In this document: piece by piece, positions 31,247 through 41,305 of the stretch
Numbering within the stretch: the first letter of the stretch is position 1
Layout of the letters: each line of letters starts with the position of its first letter
Origin: Oceaniglobus indicus
GTDB lineage: Bacteria; Pseudomonadota; Alphaproteobacteria; Rhodobacterales; Rhodobacteraceae
Assembly (NCBI RefSeq): GCF_002751875.1
Contig: NZ_NMZM01000001.1
Span: forward strand, 1 to 64,000
Length of the DNA stretch: 64,000 nt
Direction of reading: 5' to 3'
Translations under genes and position numbers: made by a program
The notes under the pieces: generated by a model
Seen by the model: only the letters and a program-made list of their open reading frames with translations
Databases searched by the model: none
Told to the model about the DNA's origin: nothing

Positions 31247-31403
31247 GGTGCCGCGTCCTTTCGATTCCCGGTTTGTCCCCGGTGTTAGCGCAGGGCGAGC
31301 GAAAAGCACAACGGATAAGCGGTTCCAAGCCGAGGGTTTCGTCGTCACCCGAAATCGGTATAGTGCCAGCGAAACGTGGGCACCGAAACGAAGTCGGAGT
31401 GGG

Positions 31404-32006
31404 ATGACGATGCAGGTGAAAGCGATGCTTGCCATCATGGCAGGGGTGATGGTGTGCGGGCCGGCGTGGTCCGAAACGCGGGTCTCGACGAAAAGCCGCC
31501 TGGCGTTGTTCCAGAGCCAGACCAGCGTTCTGGACAACCGTGCCTCCAAGCAATACGGCCACTCGTCCCGGCTGCGTCCCGACGCGGTGAAGATCCCCAA
31601 GCGTGAGATCACCGGTGGCACGGCCCGCTATACCGGCAAATACAACGGGCCATACCTGTCGATGGCGCGCGCCGCGGCCCGCAAGCATAACGTCCCCGAG
31701 GAATTGTTCCTGCGCCTGGTGCAACAGGAATCGGGATGGAATTCCAACGCGCTGTCACACAAGGGCGCCATCGGTCTGGCCCAGTTGATGCCTGGCACGG
31801 CAAAACGTCTGGGCGTGAACCCGCACGATCCGCGCGAAAATCTGGAAGGGGGCGCGCGTTACCTGCGCCGGCAGTTCAACGCCTTCAAGACGTGGCAACT
31901 GGCCTTGGCCGCCTATAACGCCGGGCCGGGTGCGGTGACCAAATACGGCGGTGTGCCGCCGTATCGCGAGACGATGAATTACGTCAAGGTCATCTGGGGC
32001 GGGTGA
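31404..32006 (+). CDS. secreted lytic transglycosylase (SLT family)
   Basis: 200-residue periplasmic enzyme cleaving peptidoglycan between MurNAc and GlcNAc. A signal peptide covers residues 1-23 (AWS cleavage). The SLT domain spans about 83-200 with catalytic E109 in LVQQESGW, then [20 protein letters not shown] and [26 protein letters not shown] precedes ATG 31404; ATG 31410 is an alternative. Its stop codon TGA directly abuts the complementary stop of the next gene, forming TGATCA. Confidence 0.9.
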   Translation: MTMQVKAMLAIMAGVMVCGPAWSETRVSTKSRLALFQSQTSVLDNRASKQYGHSSRLRPDAVKIPKREITGGTARYTGKYNGPYLSMARAAARKHNVPEELFLRLVQQESGWNSNALSHKGAIGLAQLMPGTAKRLGVNPHDPRENLEGGARYLRRQFNAFKTWQLALAAYNAGPGAVTKYGGVPPYRETMNYVKVIWGG

Positions 32007-32876
32007 TCACATCGGGTTGTCCGGCGTGTGTTTGTCCAGCGCCGCCGACAATGTCTGAAGCTCTTCGCTGTCATCGGCCTTGGGCACGATGCGCCAGATC
32101 GCATTGACGACGCAGAACAATGCAAACCCCAGCAGGCCGATACAGATGGCGATTACGACCGTGGCGCCGAAGGGCGTGGAATAGGCCCAGTTGAACATCT
32201 TGCCCATGCCGCCCGCTTCACCGGGCGACCGGCGCACGGCGGCCAGCACGAACAGACCGCCGATACCGCCCACGATGACGCCTTGGGCGATTACCCCGGC
32301 GGTCAGCACCGGCGCCGCGTTCCGCGTCACCGTATTGGCGCGCAAATGCTTGCGATAGCTGCGGGTCCACCCTTTGTGGATGTAATAGATACCCGAGGCG
32401 ACGATAATCAGGCCGATCACACCGACGATCCAGCGCCCGCCAGGAAGGTCCATTATGTTCGATACGACCTTCGAGATCGACGAGCCGCCGCCGCTGCCGG
32501 TGTTGAAGATCAGACCGGCAGCGATGAACCCGATTGCAAGGTGAATGATGCCGGTCACCAGCATGCCGAGACGTGCGATGATGCCTTCGCCATCGCTGCC
32601 GTAATCTTCGAGGTCGTACAGGGCATCGACCAGTCGCCAGATCGCATAGCTGAGCATGCCCAACGCGATGGCGACCAAGGCGGGGATGCCGCCGATGTCT
32701 TCCAATCGTGACAACGCGTCCGACGTTCCCGACGCCTGTCCGCCCGTCGCAATCGCCCAAAGCGATATGCCGGCAACCGCCAGATAGACCAAAGCGCGGC
32801 CCAGATAGCCGGCCCGCATGATGACGACGGCCCAGCCGAAGTCGTGATCAGATGTCGTGTCGGTGTGTGTGTCCAT
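32007..32876 (-). CDS. DUF1206 membrane protein
   Basis: 289-residue membrane protein with about six hydrophobic segments arranged as three two-helix repeats, the pattern of DUF1206. Repeat-like elements are IMRAGYLGRALVYLAVAGISL, LGMLVTGIIHLAIGFIAAGLIF and LTAGVIAQGVIVGGIGGLFVL. Function unknown. The ATG at 32876 is chosen (MDTHTDTT); a longer in-frame start exists but lacks a ribosome site. Convergent with the transglycosylase gene, stop to stop. Confidence 0.82.
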   Translation of the reverse strand: MDTHTDTTSDHDFGWAVVIMRAGYLGRALVYLAVAGISLWAIATGGQASGTSDALSRLEDIGGIPALVAIALGMLSYAIWRLVDALYDLEDYGSDGEGIIARLGMLVTGIIHLAIGFIAAGLIFNTGSGGGSSISKVVSNIMDLPGGRWIVGVIGLIIVASGIYYIHKGWTRSYRKHLRANTVTRNAAPVLTAGVIAQGVIVGGIGGLFVLAAVRRSPGEAGGMGKMFNWAYSTPFGATVVIAICIGLLGFALFCVVNAIWRIVPKADDSEELQTLSAALDKHTPDNPM

Positions 32877-33020
32877 GCCGTTCAACCCGTCGGCGGCGCA
32901 ACGGTTCCCGGACTTTTGCCGCACCAAAGGCTGGCGGTGGCGGTTCGACGGCCCGCTCCGCCCGCGCCCGGCGGTGCGGGGCAGAGCGGTTTCGGGCGCG
33001 GGCCGTCGTGGGACGGGGCG

Positions 33021-34853
33021 TCAGATGTTGCGCACGGCGCCTTTCGCGGCACTGGTGGTCAGCGCCGCATAGGCGCGCAAGGCGCCGGTGATCTTGCGTT
33101 TGCGCGGCTTGTCGGGCTGCCAGCCCTTTTCGTCGCGCGCCGCACGGCGTTCGGCCAAGGTTGCATCGTCCACGTCCAGCTTGATCACCCGGTTCGGGAT
33201 ATCGATGACGATGGAATCGCCGTTTTCGACCAGGCCGATTGTGCCCCCTTCGGCGGCCTCGGGCGAGACGTGGCCGATCGACAGGCCCGACGAGCCGCCC
33301 GAGAACCGGCCATCGGTGACGAGGGCGCAATCCTTCCCCAGCCCCTTGGATTTCAGATAGCTGGTGGGATACAGCATCTCCTGCATTCCCGGCCCGCCGC
33401 GCGGCCCTTCATACCGGATCAGCACGACGTCGCCCGGCGCGATCTTGCCGGTCAGGATCGCCGATACCGCGTCATCCTGGGATTCGAAGATCCGCGCGGG
33501 GCCGGTGAACTTCAGGATCGAATCGTCGACACCTGCGGTCTTCACGATGCATCCGTCCTCGGCCAGGTTGCCATAGAGGACGGCCAGACCGCCATCGGTG
33601 GAAAATGCATGGTCCGCGTTGCGGATCACGCCGTTGTCGCGGTCAAGATCGACCGATTCATAGCGACGGTTCTGGGAAAACGCGGTTTGCGTTGGCACGC
33701 CGCCCGGTGCCGCGGCATAGAATTCGTGCACGGAATTGGCGGTCGTTTGCGCCACGTCCCAACGTTCCAGTGCGGCCTTCAGGTTCGCCGAATGGATCGA
33801 GCCGACCGTGGTGTCCAGCAATCCGGCGCGGTCCAGTTCGCCCAGGATCGCCATGATGCCGCCGGCGCGGTGGACGTCTTCCATGTGCACGTCGTCCTTG
33901 GCCGGGGCGACCTTGCACAACACCGGCACGCGGCGCGACAGGCGGTCGATGTCGGACATGGTGAAATCGACCTCGCCCTCGTGGGCGGCGGCCAGCAGGT
34001 GCAGCACGGTGTTCGTCGACCCCCCCATGGCAATGTCCAGGGTCATGGCATTCTCGAACCCGGCCAGGGTGGCGATGTTGCGCGGCAGCACGCTTGCGTC
34101 ATTGCCTTCGTAATAGCGTTTCGCCAGGTCGACGATCAGGTGGCCGGCTTCCACGAACAGCCGCTTGCGATCCTCGTGGGTGGCAAGGACCGATCCGTTG
34201 CCGGGCAGGGACAGGCCCAACGCCTCGGTCAGGCAGTTCATCGAATTGGCGGTGAACATGCCGCTGCACGATCCGCAGGTCGGACAGGCGTTCTGTTCGA
34301 TCGCCATGACGTCGGCGTCCGAAACGCTGTCGTCGGCGGCGGCCACCATGGCATCCACCAGATCGACCGCCTTTTCCACGCCGTTTTCCAGCACGACCTT
34401 GCCCGCTTCCATCGGGCCGCCCGAGACGAACACCACCGGAATGTTCAGCCGCATCGCCGCGTTCAGCATCCCCGGCGTGATCTTGTCGCAGTTGCTGATG
34501 CAGACCATGGCGTCGGCGCAATGCGCGTTGACCATGTATTCCACCGAATCCGCGATGATTTCGCGCGAGGGCAGGGAATACAGCATCCCGTCATGGCCCA
34601 TGGCGATTCCGTCATCCACCGCGATGGTGTTGAATTCCTTGGCGACTCCGCCCGCTGCCTCGACCTCGCGCGCGACAAGCTGGCCCAGATCCTTGAGGTG
34701 GACATGGCCCGGCACGAACTGGGTAAAGCTGTTGACGATGGCGATGATCGGCTTGCCGAAGTCGCCGTCCTTCATGCCGGTCGCGCGCCAGAGGCCGCGC
34801 GCCCCTGCCATGTTGCGACCGTGGGTGGTGGTGCGGGAACGGTAGGCAGGCAT
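33021..34853 (-). CDS. ilvD: dihydroxy-acid dehydratase
   Basis: IlvD, 610 residues, a Fe-S enzyme dehydrating dihydroxy acids in valine/isoleucine synthesis. Cluster-binding cysteines are visible in [12 protein letters not shown] and [16 protein letters not shown]. The N-terminal [23 protein letters not shown] and C-terminal [24 protein letters not shown] are signatures. AAGGA precedes the ATG by 7 bp. Upstream, a TATAGA-like box and the palindrome GGAACGTTCC (34906-34915) may be promoter elements. Monocistronic. Confidence 0.97.
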   Translation of the reverse strand: MPAYRSRTTTHGRNMAGARGLWRATGMKDGDFGKPIIAIVNSFTQFVPGHVHLKDLGQLVAREVEAAGGVAKEFNTIAVDDGIAMGHDGMLYSLPSREIIADSVEYMVNAHCADAMVCISNCDKITPGMLNAAMRLNIPVVFVSGGPMEAGKVVLENGVEKAVDLVDAMVAAADDSVSDADVMAIEQNACPTCGSCSGMFTANSMNCLTEALGLSLPGNGSVLATHEDRKRLFVEAGHLIVDLAKRYYEGNDASVLPRNIATLAGFENAMTLDIAMGGSTNTVLHLLAAAHEGEVDFTMSDIDRLSRRVPVLCKVAPAKDDVHMEDVHRAGGIMAILGELDRAGLLDTTVGSIHSANLKAALERWDVAQTTANSVHEFYAAAPGGVPTQTAFSQNRRYESVDLDRDNGVIRNADHAFSTDGGLAVLYGNLAEDGCIVKTAGVDDSILKFTGPARIFESQDDAVSAILTGKIAPGDVVLIRYEGPRGGPGMQEMLYPTSYLKSKGLGKDCALVTDGRFSGGSSGLSIGHVSPEAAEGGTIGLVENGDSIVIDIPNRVIKLDVDDATLAERRAARDEKGWQPDKPRKRKITGALRAYAALTTSAAKGAVRNI

Positions 34854-34996
34854 CGGATGTCCTTCGTCAAATCGGGATGGTCGGCCTTCTATAGCGCGGC
34901 TGTTCGGAACGTTCCACATGTCGCGGACCGCGCGCGGGCAAGTTTGTGACCCACGGCGCCCGGTTTTTGTAACAGGGCGTTCCGAGGCGCGCGCCC

Positions 34997-35809
34997 TTAG
35001 GGGGCGGGCGGGCCTTGCAGCGTGCGTGGGGGGTGATCGCCGACGCGGCGGTTCATCGGAATCACCGTGTCGCCACGGGGCTTTTCGGTCTCGATGGTGG
35101 TCTCGAACCCCAGTTGCGGCAGCAGGTCCAGCAGATCGGCCTCGAGCCGCGACAGGTGGCGCTTTACCAGCGCCTCTTCGGTCTGCACCTCGAGAAGCCA
35201 GTGCTTCAGTTGATCACAGGTCTTGCGCGCCATGGCGATGGTGTCGGACATGCGCTGTGCCTCTTCCTGGCGCTGGCGCAGGAATGTCTTGGCGCGCTCG
35301 ATCTTTTCGTCGGAATAGACGGCGGCCAGGTCGCGCGACTCGTGGCTCATCTGCGCGGCGACTTCCAGCACGCCGGGTTCCAGCGCGCCGAGGTCGGGAT
35401 GGGCGCGCAGATGCAGAATGCGTTCGCGCACCGAATCGAACTCGGACGATGCGCGAAACAATCCCTTGCGGTCGGCGGCGTGGCTGGCGCGATAGGCGCG
35501 GGCGACGTCGTCCATGCCGATGTGGAAATCCCGGTGCGACCGCTCAAGCTGCAAGATGCGGCGGCTGGCGGGCAGGAAGAAACACAGCCCGATACATAAC
35601 ACCGTGAACCCGATCTGAAGCGCCATCCCCGCCCACGGCAGCGCGAAACCGCCATAGCGCGCGTCGATTTCCAGCCAGGGCGCAAGCCCCAGCGCCGACA
35701 GCGCGGTCAACCCACCGCTCAGCCCGGCGAGTGCGGCGACACCGGCCAGCGCCACGGCCTGGGCCATTGCGCCGACACCCGGCACGGGCGGCGCGTTCAG
35801 CTTGTCCAT
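34997..35809 (-). CDS. membrane protein with long coiled coil, unknown function
   Basis: 270 residues. Two hydrophobic segments (about 16-42 and 60-80) anchor the N-terminus. The rest is a charged helical region with coiled-coil character ([40 protein letters not shown]) and a Pro-rich end. No enzymatic motif. I recall relatives in Rhodobacteraceae annotated as a DNA repair protein, but the sequence itself gives no support for that. GGGGGGA precedes the chosen ATG, and a promoter-like TTAACG-N16-TATACT lies upstream. Confidence 0.75.
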   Translation of the reverse strand: MDKLNAPPVPGVGAMAQAVALAGVAALAGLSGGLTALSALGLAPWLEIDARYGGFALPWAGMALQIGFTVLCIGLCFFLPASRRILQLERSHRDFHIGMDDVARAYRASHAADRKGLFRASSEFDSVRERILHLRAHPDLGALEPGVLEVAAQMSHESRDLAAVYSDEKIERAKTFLRQRQEEAQRMSDTIAMARKTCDQLKHWLLEVQTEEALVKRHLSRLEADLLDLLPQLGFETTIETEKPRGDTVIPMNRRVGDHPPRTLQGPPAP

Positions 35810-35866
35810 GCAATCCCCCCGATCCGGACGTGGCCGCGCGATCAATCCGGCGGCCGCATCAGACCA

Positions 35867-35894
35867 AGTATAGCGATAAGTTACAGGACGTTAA
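35867..35894 (-). promoter_or_regulatory. putative promoter of the 270-residue membrane protein gene
   Basis: On the minus strand, TTAACG (35889-35894), a 16-bp spacer, TATACT (35867-35872), 58 bp upstream of the start codon. A reasonable sigma-70-like match. Confidence 0.45.
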
Positions 35895-35959
35895 GCCGAC
35901 TTCTTGGCGACAGTTGCCGGGCGGTGCGCCGACTGTTTCCGTATCCGCAAAGATATGGC

Positions 35960-37012
35960 TCAGCCGCCGCCACTATCGGCATAACGCCGGCCATAGCGTG
36001 GGCCGAGCGACGTCAGGATCTCATACCCGATGGTGCCGGCAGCCTCGGCCAGGTCGTCAACCGATTGCGCGTCGCACAGGATATCAAGGTGGGTCGGCAC
36101 CTCGGGCAGGTGGGTGATGTCGACGGTCAGCAGATCCATCGAGACGCGACCGGCCAGCGGACAGGGCGTATCGCCGGCAAACAGAACGGCACGTTGTCCC
36201 ATGGCACGGATCAGACCGTCCGCATATCCGCCGGACAGCGTCGCGATCAGCGATGGTTCCTCGGCGGTCCAGGCGCCGCCGTAACCGGCCGTTTCGCCGG
36301 TTTCCAACGCCCGCACCTGGACGACGGGCAGCGACAGGCGCACAACCGGCGCGGCCTCGTCGAACGGCAGACCGCCATAAAGCCCGATGCCCGGCCGCGT
36401 GACGTCGAAGTGATAGTCGGGGCCCAGCAGGATGCCCCCCGTCGCAGCCAGCGAGCGTGGCACGTCAAGACCGTCGGTCATGGCGTGAAAGGCCGCCAGT
36501 TGCGCGGCGTTCATCGGATCGGCGGGCGTGTCGGCACAGGCCAGATGGCTGATCAGCAGAACCGGATTCTGGGCCATGGCGATGGCCTGTGCGGCTGCCC
36601 ATTCGGCGGGTTCCAGCCCCAGGCGGTTCATGCCGGTATCCAGTTGCACGCCGAACGGATGGCCGGGCAACGCCTCGAAATGGCGGGTCATCTGTTCGAT
36701 GGAATTCAGCATCGGCGTCAGGGACAGGTCTTCGATCATGTCTGCATCGGCCGCCATGTGGCCTGAAAAGACGCAGATTTCGGGGTCGGGGCCCAGGGCT
36801 TCGCGCAGGGCGGCCCCTTCTTCGGCGACGGCAACGAAGAACCGGCGCGCGCCGGTGCGCCACAGCGCCCGCGCAACACGGCCCGCGCCCAGCCCGTAAC
36901 CGTCGGCCTTGACCACGGCGGCGGTTTCCACCCCGGGGCCGGATTTGGCATCAAGCGCCCGCCAGTTGGCGGTCAGCGCGTCGAGATCGATGTGAAGTGT
37001 TGCGGTTCCCAT
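35960..37012 (-). CDS. alr: alanine racemase
   Basis: PLP-dependent alanine racemase, 350 residues, making D-alanine for peptidoglycan. The cofactor lysine is K35 in [38 protein letters not shown] and [10 protein letters not shown] with the second-half catalytic tyrosine region are present. The ATG at 37012 gives [13 protein letters not shown], the usual N-terminus; the longer in-frame extension overlaps the upstream gap and is not conserved. Weak Shine-Dalgarno. It starts 77 bp after the metallo-beta-lactamase-fold gene on the same strand. Confidence 0.94.
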   Translation of the reverse strand: MGTATLHIDLDALTANWRALDAKSGPGVETAAVVKADGYGLGAGRVARALWRTGARRFFVAVAEEGAALREALGPDPEICVFSGHMAADADMIEDLSLTPMLNSIEQMTRHFEALPGHPFGVQLDTGMNRLGLEPAEWAAAQAIAMAQNPVLLISHLACADTPADPMNAAQLAAFHAMTDGLDVPRSLAATGGILLGPDYHFDVTRPGIGLYGGLPFDEAAPVVRLSLPVVQVRALETGETAGYGGAWTAEEPSLIATLSGGYADGLIRAMGQRAVLFAGDTPCPLAGRVSMDLLTVDITHLPEVPTHLDILCDAQSVDDLAEAAGTIGYEILTSLGPRYGRRYADSGGG

Positions 37013-37089
37013 GCCACTTTGTGACCAAGCCCGCGGGCCGGGGCAAGGGGGAAGATTTGGCGCTATCCGGTTCCTGCCCGATCGCCGGC

Positions 37090-38427
37090 TCACTCGGCCC
37101 GGCGCAACCGTTTCGACACCGCGACCAATCGTTCAAGGAAGATCGCGATGATCTTGCCGTGAAACACCAACCCCGGACCGAAGGCGATCCCGAGGTTGTT
37201 GAGGTTTTCGATCGAAATCGACTTGGCCGCCTTGGCAAATCCGCCGGGGGCCTTTTCTTCGAGGCAGCCGTTGACGGTCAGGGTATCGAAGCCGAAGGAA
37301 TTCGAGAACAGGAACCAGAGCGATTCCGAGTGCATCGACAGATCGGGCACCGCATCGGTTTCGTCGAAGGCGCCGCGCGCGACGTCCACACGGTACGTCC
37401 GGTCGAGATCGTCGAGGTGGATGATCACCGGCTGAAACACCTTCACCGGGCTGACCCGCTGAAACACCCGCATCATCGTGGCGTTGTTCCTGGCGTGAAC
37501 GCGGGCGATATAGGTCGCGAAGGCAGCGTTCAGTTCGGCCGGCGATTTCGTGTCGAAATGCTGCACCGGCTGATCGGGCACCGCGACATAAACCCGGTCC
37601 CAGAAGGTCAGCGCAGCACCGGTTTTCACCGGATCGGGCGTGCCGTCGAACACGTCGCCCGGTTGCATCACGACGATCTCGGTGTCGTGATCCTCGAAAT
37701 GCTCGACCACGGTGCGCGGCGTGTTGGCAGCGTCGTTCAGATAGGTGTTCCGGGCATTGGAAAACCGCACGAAGCTGGCAAAGGGGATTGTGACGCGCGG
37801 GCGCAACACCTCGGTCTGGACCTCGACGTTGCCGATCTTCTGGCGCGCGGCTTCCTGACGCCACGCCACATTCTCGGGGCCGCCCTTCCAGGCGGCATAG
37901 GAAAACTGTGTCAACAACACGTCGCAAGTGCCGACGGCCGAACGGATTTCCTTCGCCCGCTCCTCGGTTCCGACCGCGCAGTCGTTGAGGTTCAGGATAT
38001 GTGTGTTGCCGGCCCGCACCGACAGCGCCGAATCGTAGAATTCATCCTTGAGGCAGATCACACTCATGTCGCCGGACACCCGATGCGATTTCCGGAACTC
38101 CAGCTCCTCGACCCGGATCCCCTCGGCCGTCATGAAATTCACCACACGCCGGTCGTCGATCTTCTGGAACAACACCGGAATATCGCGCTCGCGCAGCACG
38201 TTGCCGTATGTCTTGAAGAACGGCACCGAGAAGTGGTCGGGATGCTCGTGCGACATCCAGATATGCGTGGTGCGCGCCAGAACCGCCTCGATCCGTTCGG
38301 GCGGCGTTTCCACCAGCAATGACCACCCCTTGTGAAAGGCGGGTCCGAAATACCAAGGATCGCTCAGCAATCCGGTGTCACCCTCGGTGATCAGGACAGA
38401 GGCATGGTTGACGAATTCGATCTGCAT
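37090..38427 (-). CDS. metallo-beta-lactamase-fold protein (CMAH-like)
   Basis: 445-residue protein whose N-terminal half is an MBL-fold hydrolase ([14 protein letters not shown]; metal motif [11 protein letters not shown]; later [11 protein letters not shown]). A C-terminal ~200-residue extension is unlike simple UlaG-type enzymes. The layout recalls the MBL part of CMP-N-acetylneuraminate hydroxylase-like proteins, often associated with cell-surface sugar genes, but no Rieske domain is present. Substrate unknown. It ends 77 bp before alr and begins 17 bp after the FosA-like gene, so all may be co-transcribed with dnaB. Confidence 0.72.
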   Translation of the reverse strand: MQIEFVNHASVLITEGDTGLLSDPWYFGPAFHKGWSLLVETPPERIEAVLARTTHIWMSHEHPDHFSVPFFKTYGNVLRERDIPVLFQKIDDRRVVNFMTAEGIRVEELEFRKSHRVSGDMSVICLKDEFYDSALSVRAGNTHILNLNDCAVGTEERAKEIRSAVGTCDVLLTQFSYAAWKGGPENVAWRQEAARQKIGNVEVQTEVLRPRVTIPFASFVRFSNARNTYLNDAANTPRTVVEHFEDHDTEIVVMQPGDVFDGTPDPVKTGAALTFWDRVYVAVPDQPVQHFDTKSPAELNAAFATYIARVHARNNATMMRVFQRVSPVKVFQPVIIHLDDLDRTYRVDVARGAFDETDAVPDLSMHSESLWFLFSNSFGFDTLTVNGCLEEKAPGGFAKAAKSISIENLNNLGIAFGPGLVFHGKIIAIFLERLVAVSKRLRRAE

Positions 38428-38444
38428 GGGTGCGTCCGCAAATG

Positions 38445-38849
38445 TCAGGGCAACAGGATCATGTCGGCGCGTCCCTGAGCGCGGTATTGCGCCAGGCGGG
38501 AAGCCAGATCGCCGTCGTGAAGTTCAAGTTTATGGCCATCGGGATCGACAAAGTAAACCGACGCGCCCGCGCTGCGGTTGTCTTTCCAGATCCGGGCATG
38601 GGCGCTGATCCGGGCCGCCATGGCCGCGAAATCGCCGGGTGTCGCGGACAGCGCGACATGGCTGTCGTCACGCCGCGGCGTCACATTGTCCGAGAGTTCC
38701 AGACACAGCCACAACGCGCCCAGTTCCAGATAGGCCCCACGCGGCCAGATCGCACGCGGCACCCCACCCAGAACATCGCGATAGAACGCCAGCGCGCGGT
38801 CCAGATCGGCGACGCAAAGGGTGACATGGTTGACCCCGGTGAGTCCCAT
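38445..38849 (-). CDS. fosA: FosA-like glutathione transferase (glyoxalase fold)
   Basis: 134-residue vicinal-oxygen-chelate protein resembling fosfomycin-inactivating FosA. Metal ligands fit H8 (GVNHVTLCV), H64 (DDSHVALS) and E109 (GHKLELHDG). FosA hallmarks T10, AYLELGALWLCL, the K+-loop-like WKDNRSAGAS (K89, N91, S93, S97) and R118 are also present. This is by comparison from memory with the Pseudomonas enzyme. A related glyoxalase with another substrate cannot be excluded. The start codon follows the dnaB stop with no gap, so it is co-transcribed with the replicative helicase. Confidence 0.8.
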   Translation of the reverse strand: MGLTGVNHVTLCVADLDRALAFYRDVLGGVPRAIWPRGAYLELGALWLCLELSDNVTPRRDDSHVALSATPGDFAAMAARISAHARIWKDNRSAGASVYFVDPDGHKLELHDGDLASRLAQYRAQGRADMILLP

Positions 38850-40352
38850 TCAGAATTCGGCGTCGCCACCCTGCTGCCAAGGTTTCACAAGGTTGCCGAA
38901 CCGGGTGAACCGCCCCTCGAACGACAGGTCCACCGTCCCGATGGGGCCGTGACGCTGCTTGCCGATGACGACCTCGGCCTTACCGTGCAGACGCTCCATC
39001 TCGTCCTGCCAGGCGGCGATCTTGTCCAGCTCGTTGTCGCCCGGCTTTTCGCGTTCCTTGTAGTATTCCTCGCGGAAGACGAACATCACCACGTCGGCGT
39101 CCTGCTCGATCGAGCCGGATTCGCGCAGGTCGGACAGTTGCGGCCGCTTGTCCTCGCGGTTTTCCACCTGACGCGACAACTGCGACAGCGCGACGACGGG
39201 AATCTGCAATTCCTTGGCGATGGCCTTCAGGCCCATGGTGATCTCGGAAATCTCGTTCACCCGGTTTTCGGACCGCCCCGTGCCACGCACCAGTTGCAGG
39301 TAGTCGACGAACAGCGCGTCCAGCCCATGGGTGCGTTTCAGCCGCCGCGCGCGCGCCGCGAGCTGCGCAATGGGCAGGGCGGGCGTGTCGTCGATGAACA
39401 GCGGACAGGCCTCCAGGTCCTTGGCCGCCTGCACGAACCGGCGAAACTCGGTCTCGTTCATGTCGCCGCGGCGGATCTGTTCGCTGGGCACCTCGGACGC
39501 TTCCGACAGGATCCGCGCGGCCAACTGCTCGGCGCTCATCTCGAGGCTGTAGAACCCGACAACGCCGCCATCCACGGCCCCTTCGGTGCCGTCCGCCAAT
39601 CGCCCCTTCTTGTAGGCCTTGGCGATGTTGAAGGCGATGTTCGTCGCCAGCGACGTCTTGCCCATCGACGGACGCCCGGCCAGGATCAGAAGGTCGGACT
39701 TGTGCAACCCGCCCAGCTTCTTGTCCAGATCGACAAGGCCGGTGGACACGCCCGACAACCCGCCCTCGCGCTGATAGGCGGCATTGGCCACGTTCACGGC
39801 ATCGGTCACGGCGCGCAGGAACGACTGGAACCCCTGGTTCGATTGCCCGGCCTCGCCCAGCTTGTAAAGCCGCTGTTCGGCCTCGACGATCTGCTCTTTC
39901 GGCTCGCTCTCGACATCGACCTTGGCCGCCTTGGCGGCAATGTCCCGGCCGAGGCTGATCAATTCGCGCCGCACCGCCAGATCGTGGATCATCTGCGCGT
40001 AATCGCGCGCCGCAAAGCTGGAAATCGCAGCGCCCGCCAGACGCATCAGATAGGCGGCACCGCCCAGTTCCTTCAGGCCCGGCTCGTCCTCCATGAACGC
40101 TTTCAGGGTGACGGGGGATGCCAGGGCGTTCTTCGCGATCCGGCTGGCCGCGATCTCGTAGATGCGGGCGTGAACCGGGTCGTAGAAGTGGCTTTCGTTG
40201 ATCACCGAGGCGACGCGATCGAAGACGTCGTTATTGGTCAGGATCGCGCCCAGCAACTGCTGTTCGGCCTCGACGTTGTGGGGCAGAAGATCGGCCATCG
40301 CCTCGTTCGTGCCCTGCATGTCACCGCCGCGAATTGTTGCAATCTCGTTCAT
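38850..40352 (-). CDS. dnaB: replicative DNA helicase DnaB
   Basis: DnaB helicase, 500 residues. N-terminal domain (PHNVEAEQQLLGAIL), a linker, and the RecA-like C-terminal domain with Walker A AGRPSMGKTS, DYLQLVRG as Walker B, and the SQLSRQVENREDKRPQLSDLRESG hexameric-helicase signature. No intein is seen. AGGGG precedes the ATG by 8 bp. It is 218 bp downstream of pyrE; in that gap, ACTTGT and ACAAGT flank a TGTGGA segment, but no convincing DnaA box array. Confidence 0.97.
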   Translation of the reverse strand: MNEIATIRGGDMQGTNEAMADLLPHNVEAEQQLLGAILTNNDVFDRVASVINESHFYDPVHARIYEIAASRIAKNALASPVTLKAFMEDEPGLKELGGAAYLMRLAGAAISSFAARDYAQMIHDLAVRRELISLGRDIAAKAAKVDVESEPKEQIVEAEQRLYKLGEAGQSNQGFQSFLRAVTDAVNVANAAYQREGGLSGVSTGLVDLDKKLGGLHKSDLLILAGRPSMGKTSLATNIAFNIAKAYKKGRLADGTEGAVDGGVVGFYSLEMSAEQLAARILSEASEVPSEQIRRGDMNETEFRRFVQAAKDLEACPLFIDDTPALPIAQLAARARRLKRTHGLDALFVDYLQLVRGTGRSENRVNEISEITMGLKAIAKELQIPVVALSQLSRQVENREDKRPQLSDLRESGSIEQDADVVMFVFREEYYKEREKPGDNELDKIAAWQDEMERLHGKAEVVIGKQRHGPIGTVDLSFEGRFTRFGNLVKPWQQGGDAEF

Positions 40353-40570
40353 GCTGCTGCCCCTGCTGAGTGTGGTCGCCCTTCGGTCCGGGCGATCCCT
40401 GTTGATCCCAAGCGTCTTAGAACCCGTGCCGCGCCCACCGCAACTTGTATGTTTCTGTGGACAAGTCGTGCGATGATTCTAGCACAACATCTGGCGGTTC
40501 CGAAACCGTCACCCTCCAGATCGACGGCATTTCACGCCGCCGCACCGGCAGGCTTCCGCCTTCGGCCGGG

Positions 40571-41251
40571 TTACCCCTTTGCGCGGGCCGCGCGCCAGAC
40601 GTCGGGCGCGCGCAGGAACGATTCGACCTCGCGCAGGGTCTCGGCGTCGAAGGCTCCGCTGTCGCGGGCCTCCTCCAGAACGTCCCACCAGGTGCAAAGA
40701 TGATGGAGCGCAACGCCATGATCGCCCAGGGTCTTCAGCGTTTCGGGAAAGATTCCGTAATAGAAGATGACGGCGGTGTGGCCACAGGTCGCACCGGTTT
40801 CGCGGATCGCATCGACAAACGACAATTTGCTGCCCCCGTCGGTCGTCAGATCCTCGACCAGCAGCACGCGCTGCCCCTCGGTCATCACGCCTTCGATGCG
40901 GGCATTGCGCCCGTATCCCTTGGGTTTCTTCCTGACATAGGTCATCGGAAGCGCCAGCCGTTCGGCCATCCAGGCGCCGAACGGAATGCCCGCGGTTTCA
41001 CCCCCGGCGACATTGTCGAAGGCTTCGAACCCGGCCTCGCGCATGACGGTGCAGGCCAAGAAATCCATCAGCGTCGCGCGGATCCGGGGATAGGAAATCA
41101 GCGCGCGACAATCGACATAGACCGGCGCGGCCAATCCCGATGCGAAGATGAACGGCTCGGTGGCGTTGAACTTGACTGCGCCGATCTCAAGCAGCATCCG
41201 TGCACTCAGCCGCGCCATCTCCTGCTTGGCTGGAAATCCCGTCGGAATCAT
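40571..41251 (-). CDS. pyrE: orotate phosphoribosyltransferase
   Basis: PyrE, 226 residues, joining orotate and PRPP in pyrimidine synthesis. PRPP motif [13 protein letters not shown] and the loop [18 protein letters not shown] with catalytic lysines are present. The C-terminal ~30 residues are an extension common in alphaproteobacterial PyrE. It lies 54 bp after pyrC; an intergenic repeat copy fills that gap. Start [19 protein letters not shown]. Confidence 0.95.
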   Translation of the reverse strand: MIPTGFPAKQEMARLSARMLLEIGAVKFNATEPFIFASGLAAPVYVDCRALISYPRIRATLMDFLACTVMREAGFEAFDNVAGGETAGIPFGAWMAERLALPMTYVRKKPKGYGRNARIEGVMTEGQRVLLVEDLTTDGGSKLSFVDAIRETGATCGHTAVIFYYGIFPETLKTLGDHGVALHHLCTWWDVLEEARDSGAFDAETLREVESFLRAPDVWRAARAKG

Positions 41252-41262
41252 CGTGTCCCCGT

Positions 41263-41295
41263 CTTTCTTACTGATCCAAATACGCGTGCCGCAGG
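41263..41295 (-). repeat. intergenic motif copy B
   Basis: Minus-strand core CGTATTTGGATCAGTAAGAA lies between pyrC and pyrE. It keeps the same spacing as the other copies but has a diverged GC arm. Confidence 0.65.
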
Positions 41296-41305
41296 CTCCG
41301 CCGCT

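Noticed and set aside
31247-31403. SOS box upstream of ssb
   Set aside because: No GTTC-N7-GTTC or GAAC-N7-GAAC match found in the gap.
40353-40570. Replication-origin-like site upstream of dnaB
   Set aside because: Only one weak TGTGGA-containing segment; no cluster of DnaA boxes or AT-rich unwinding region.
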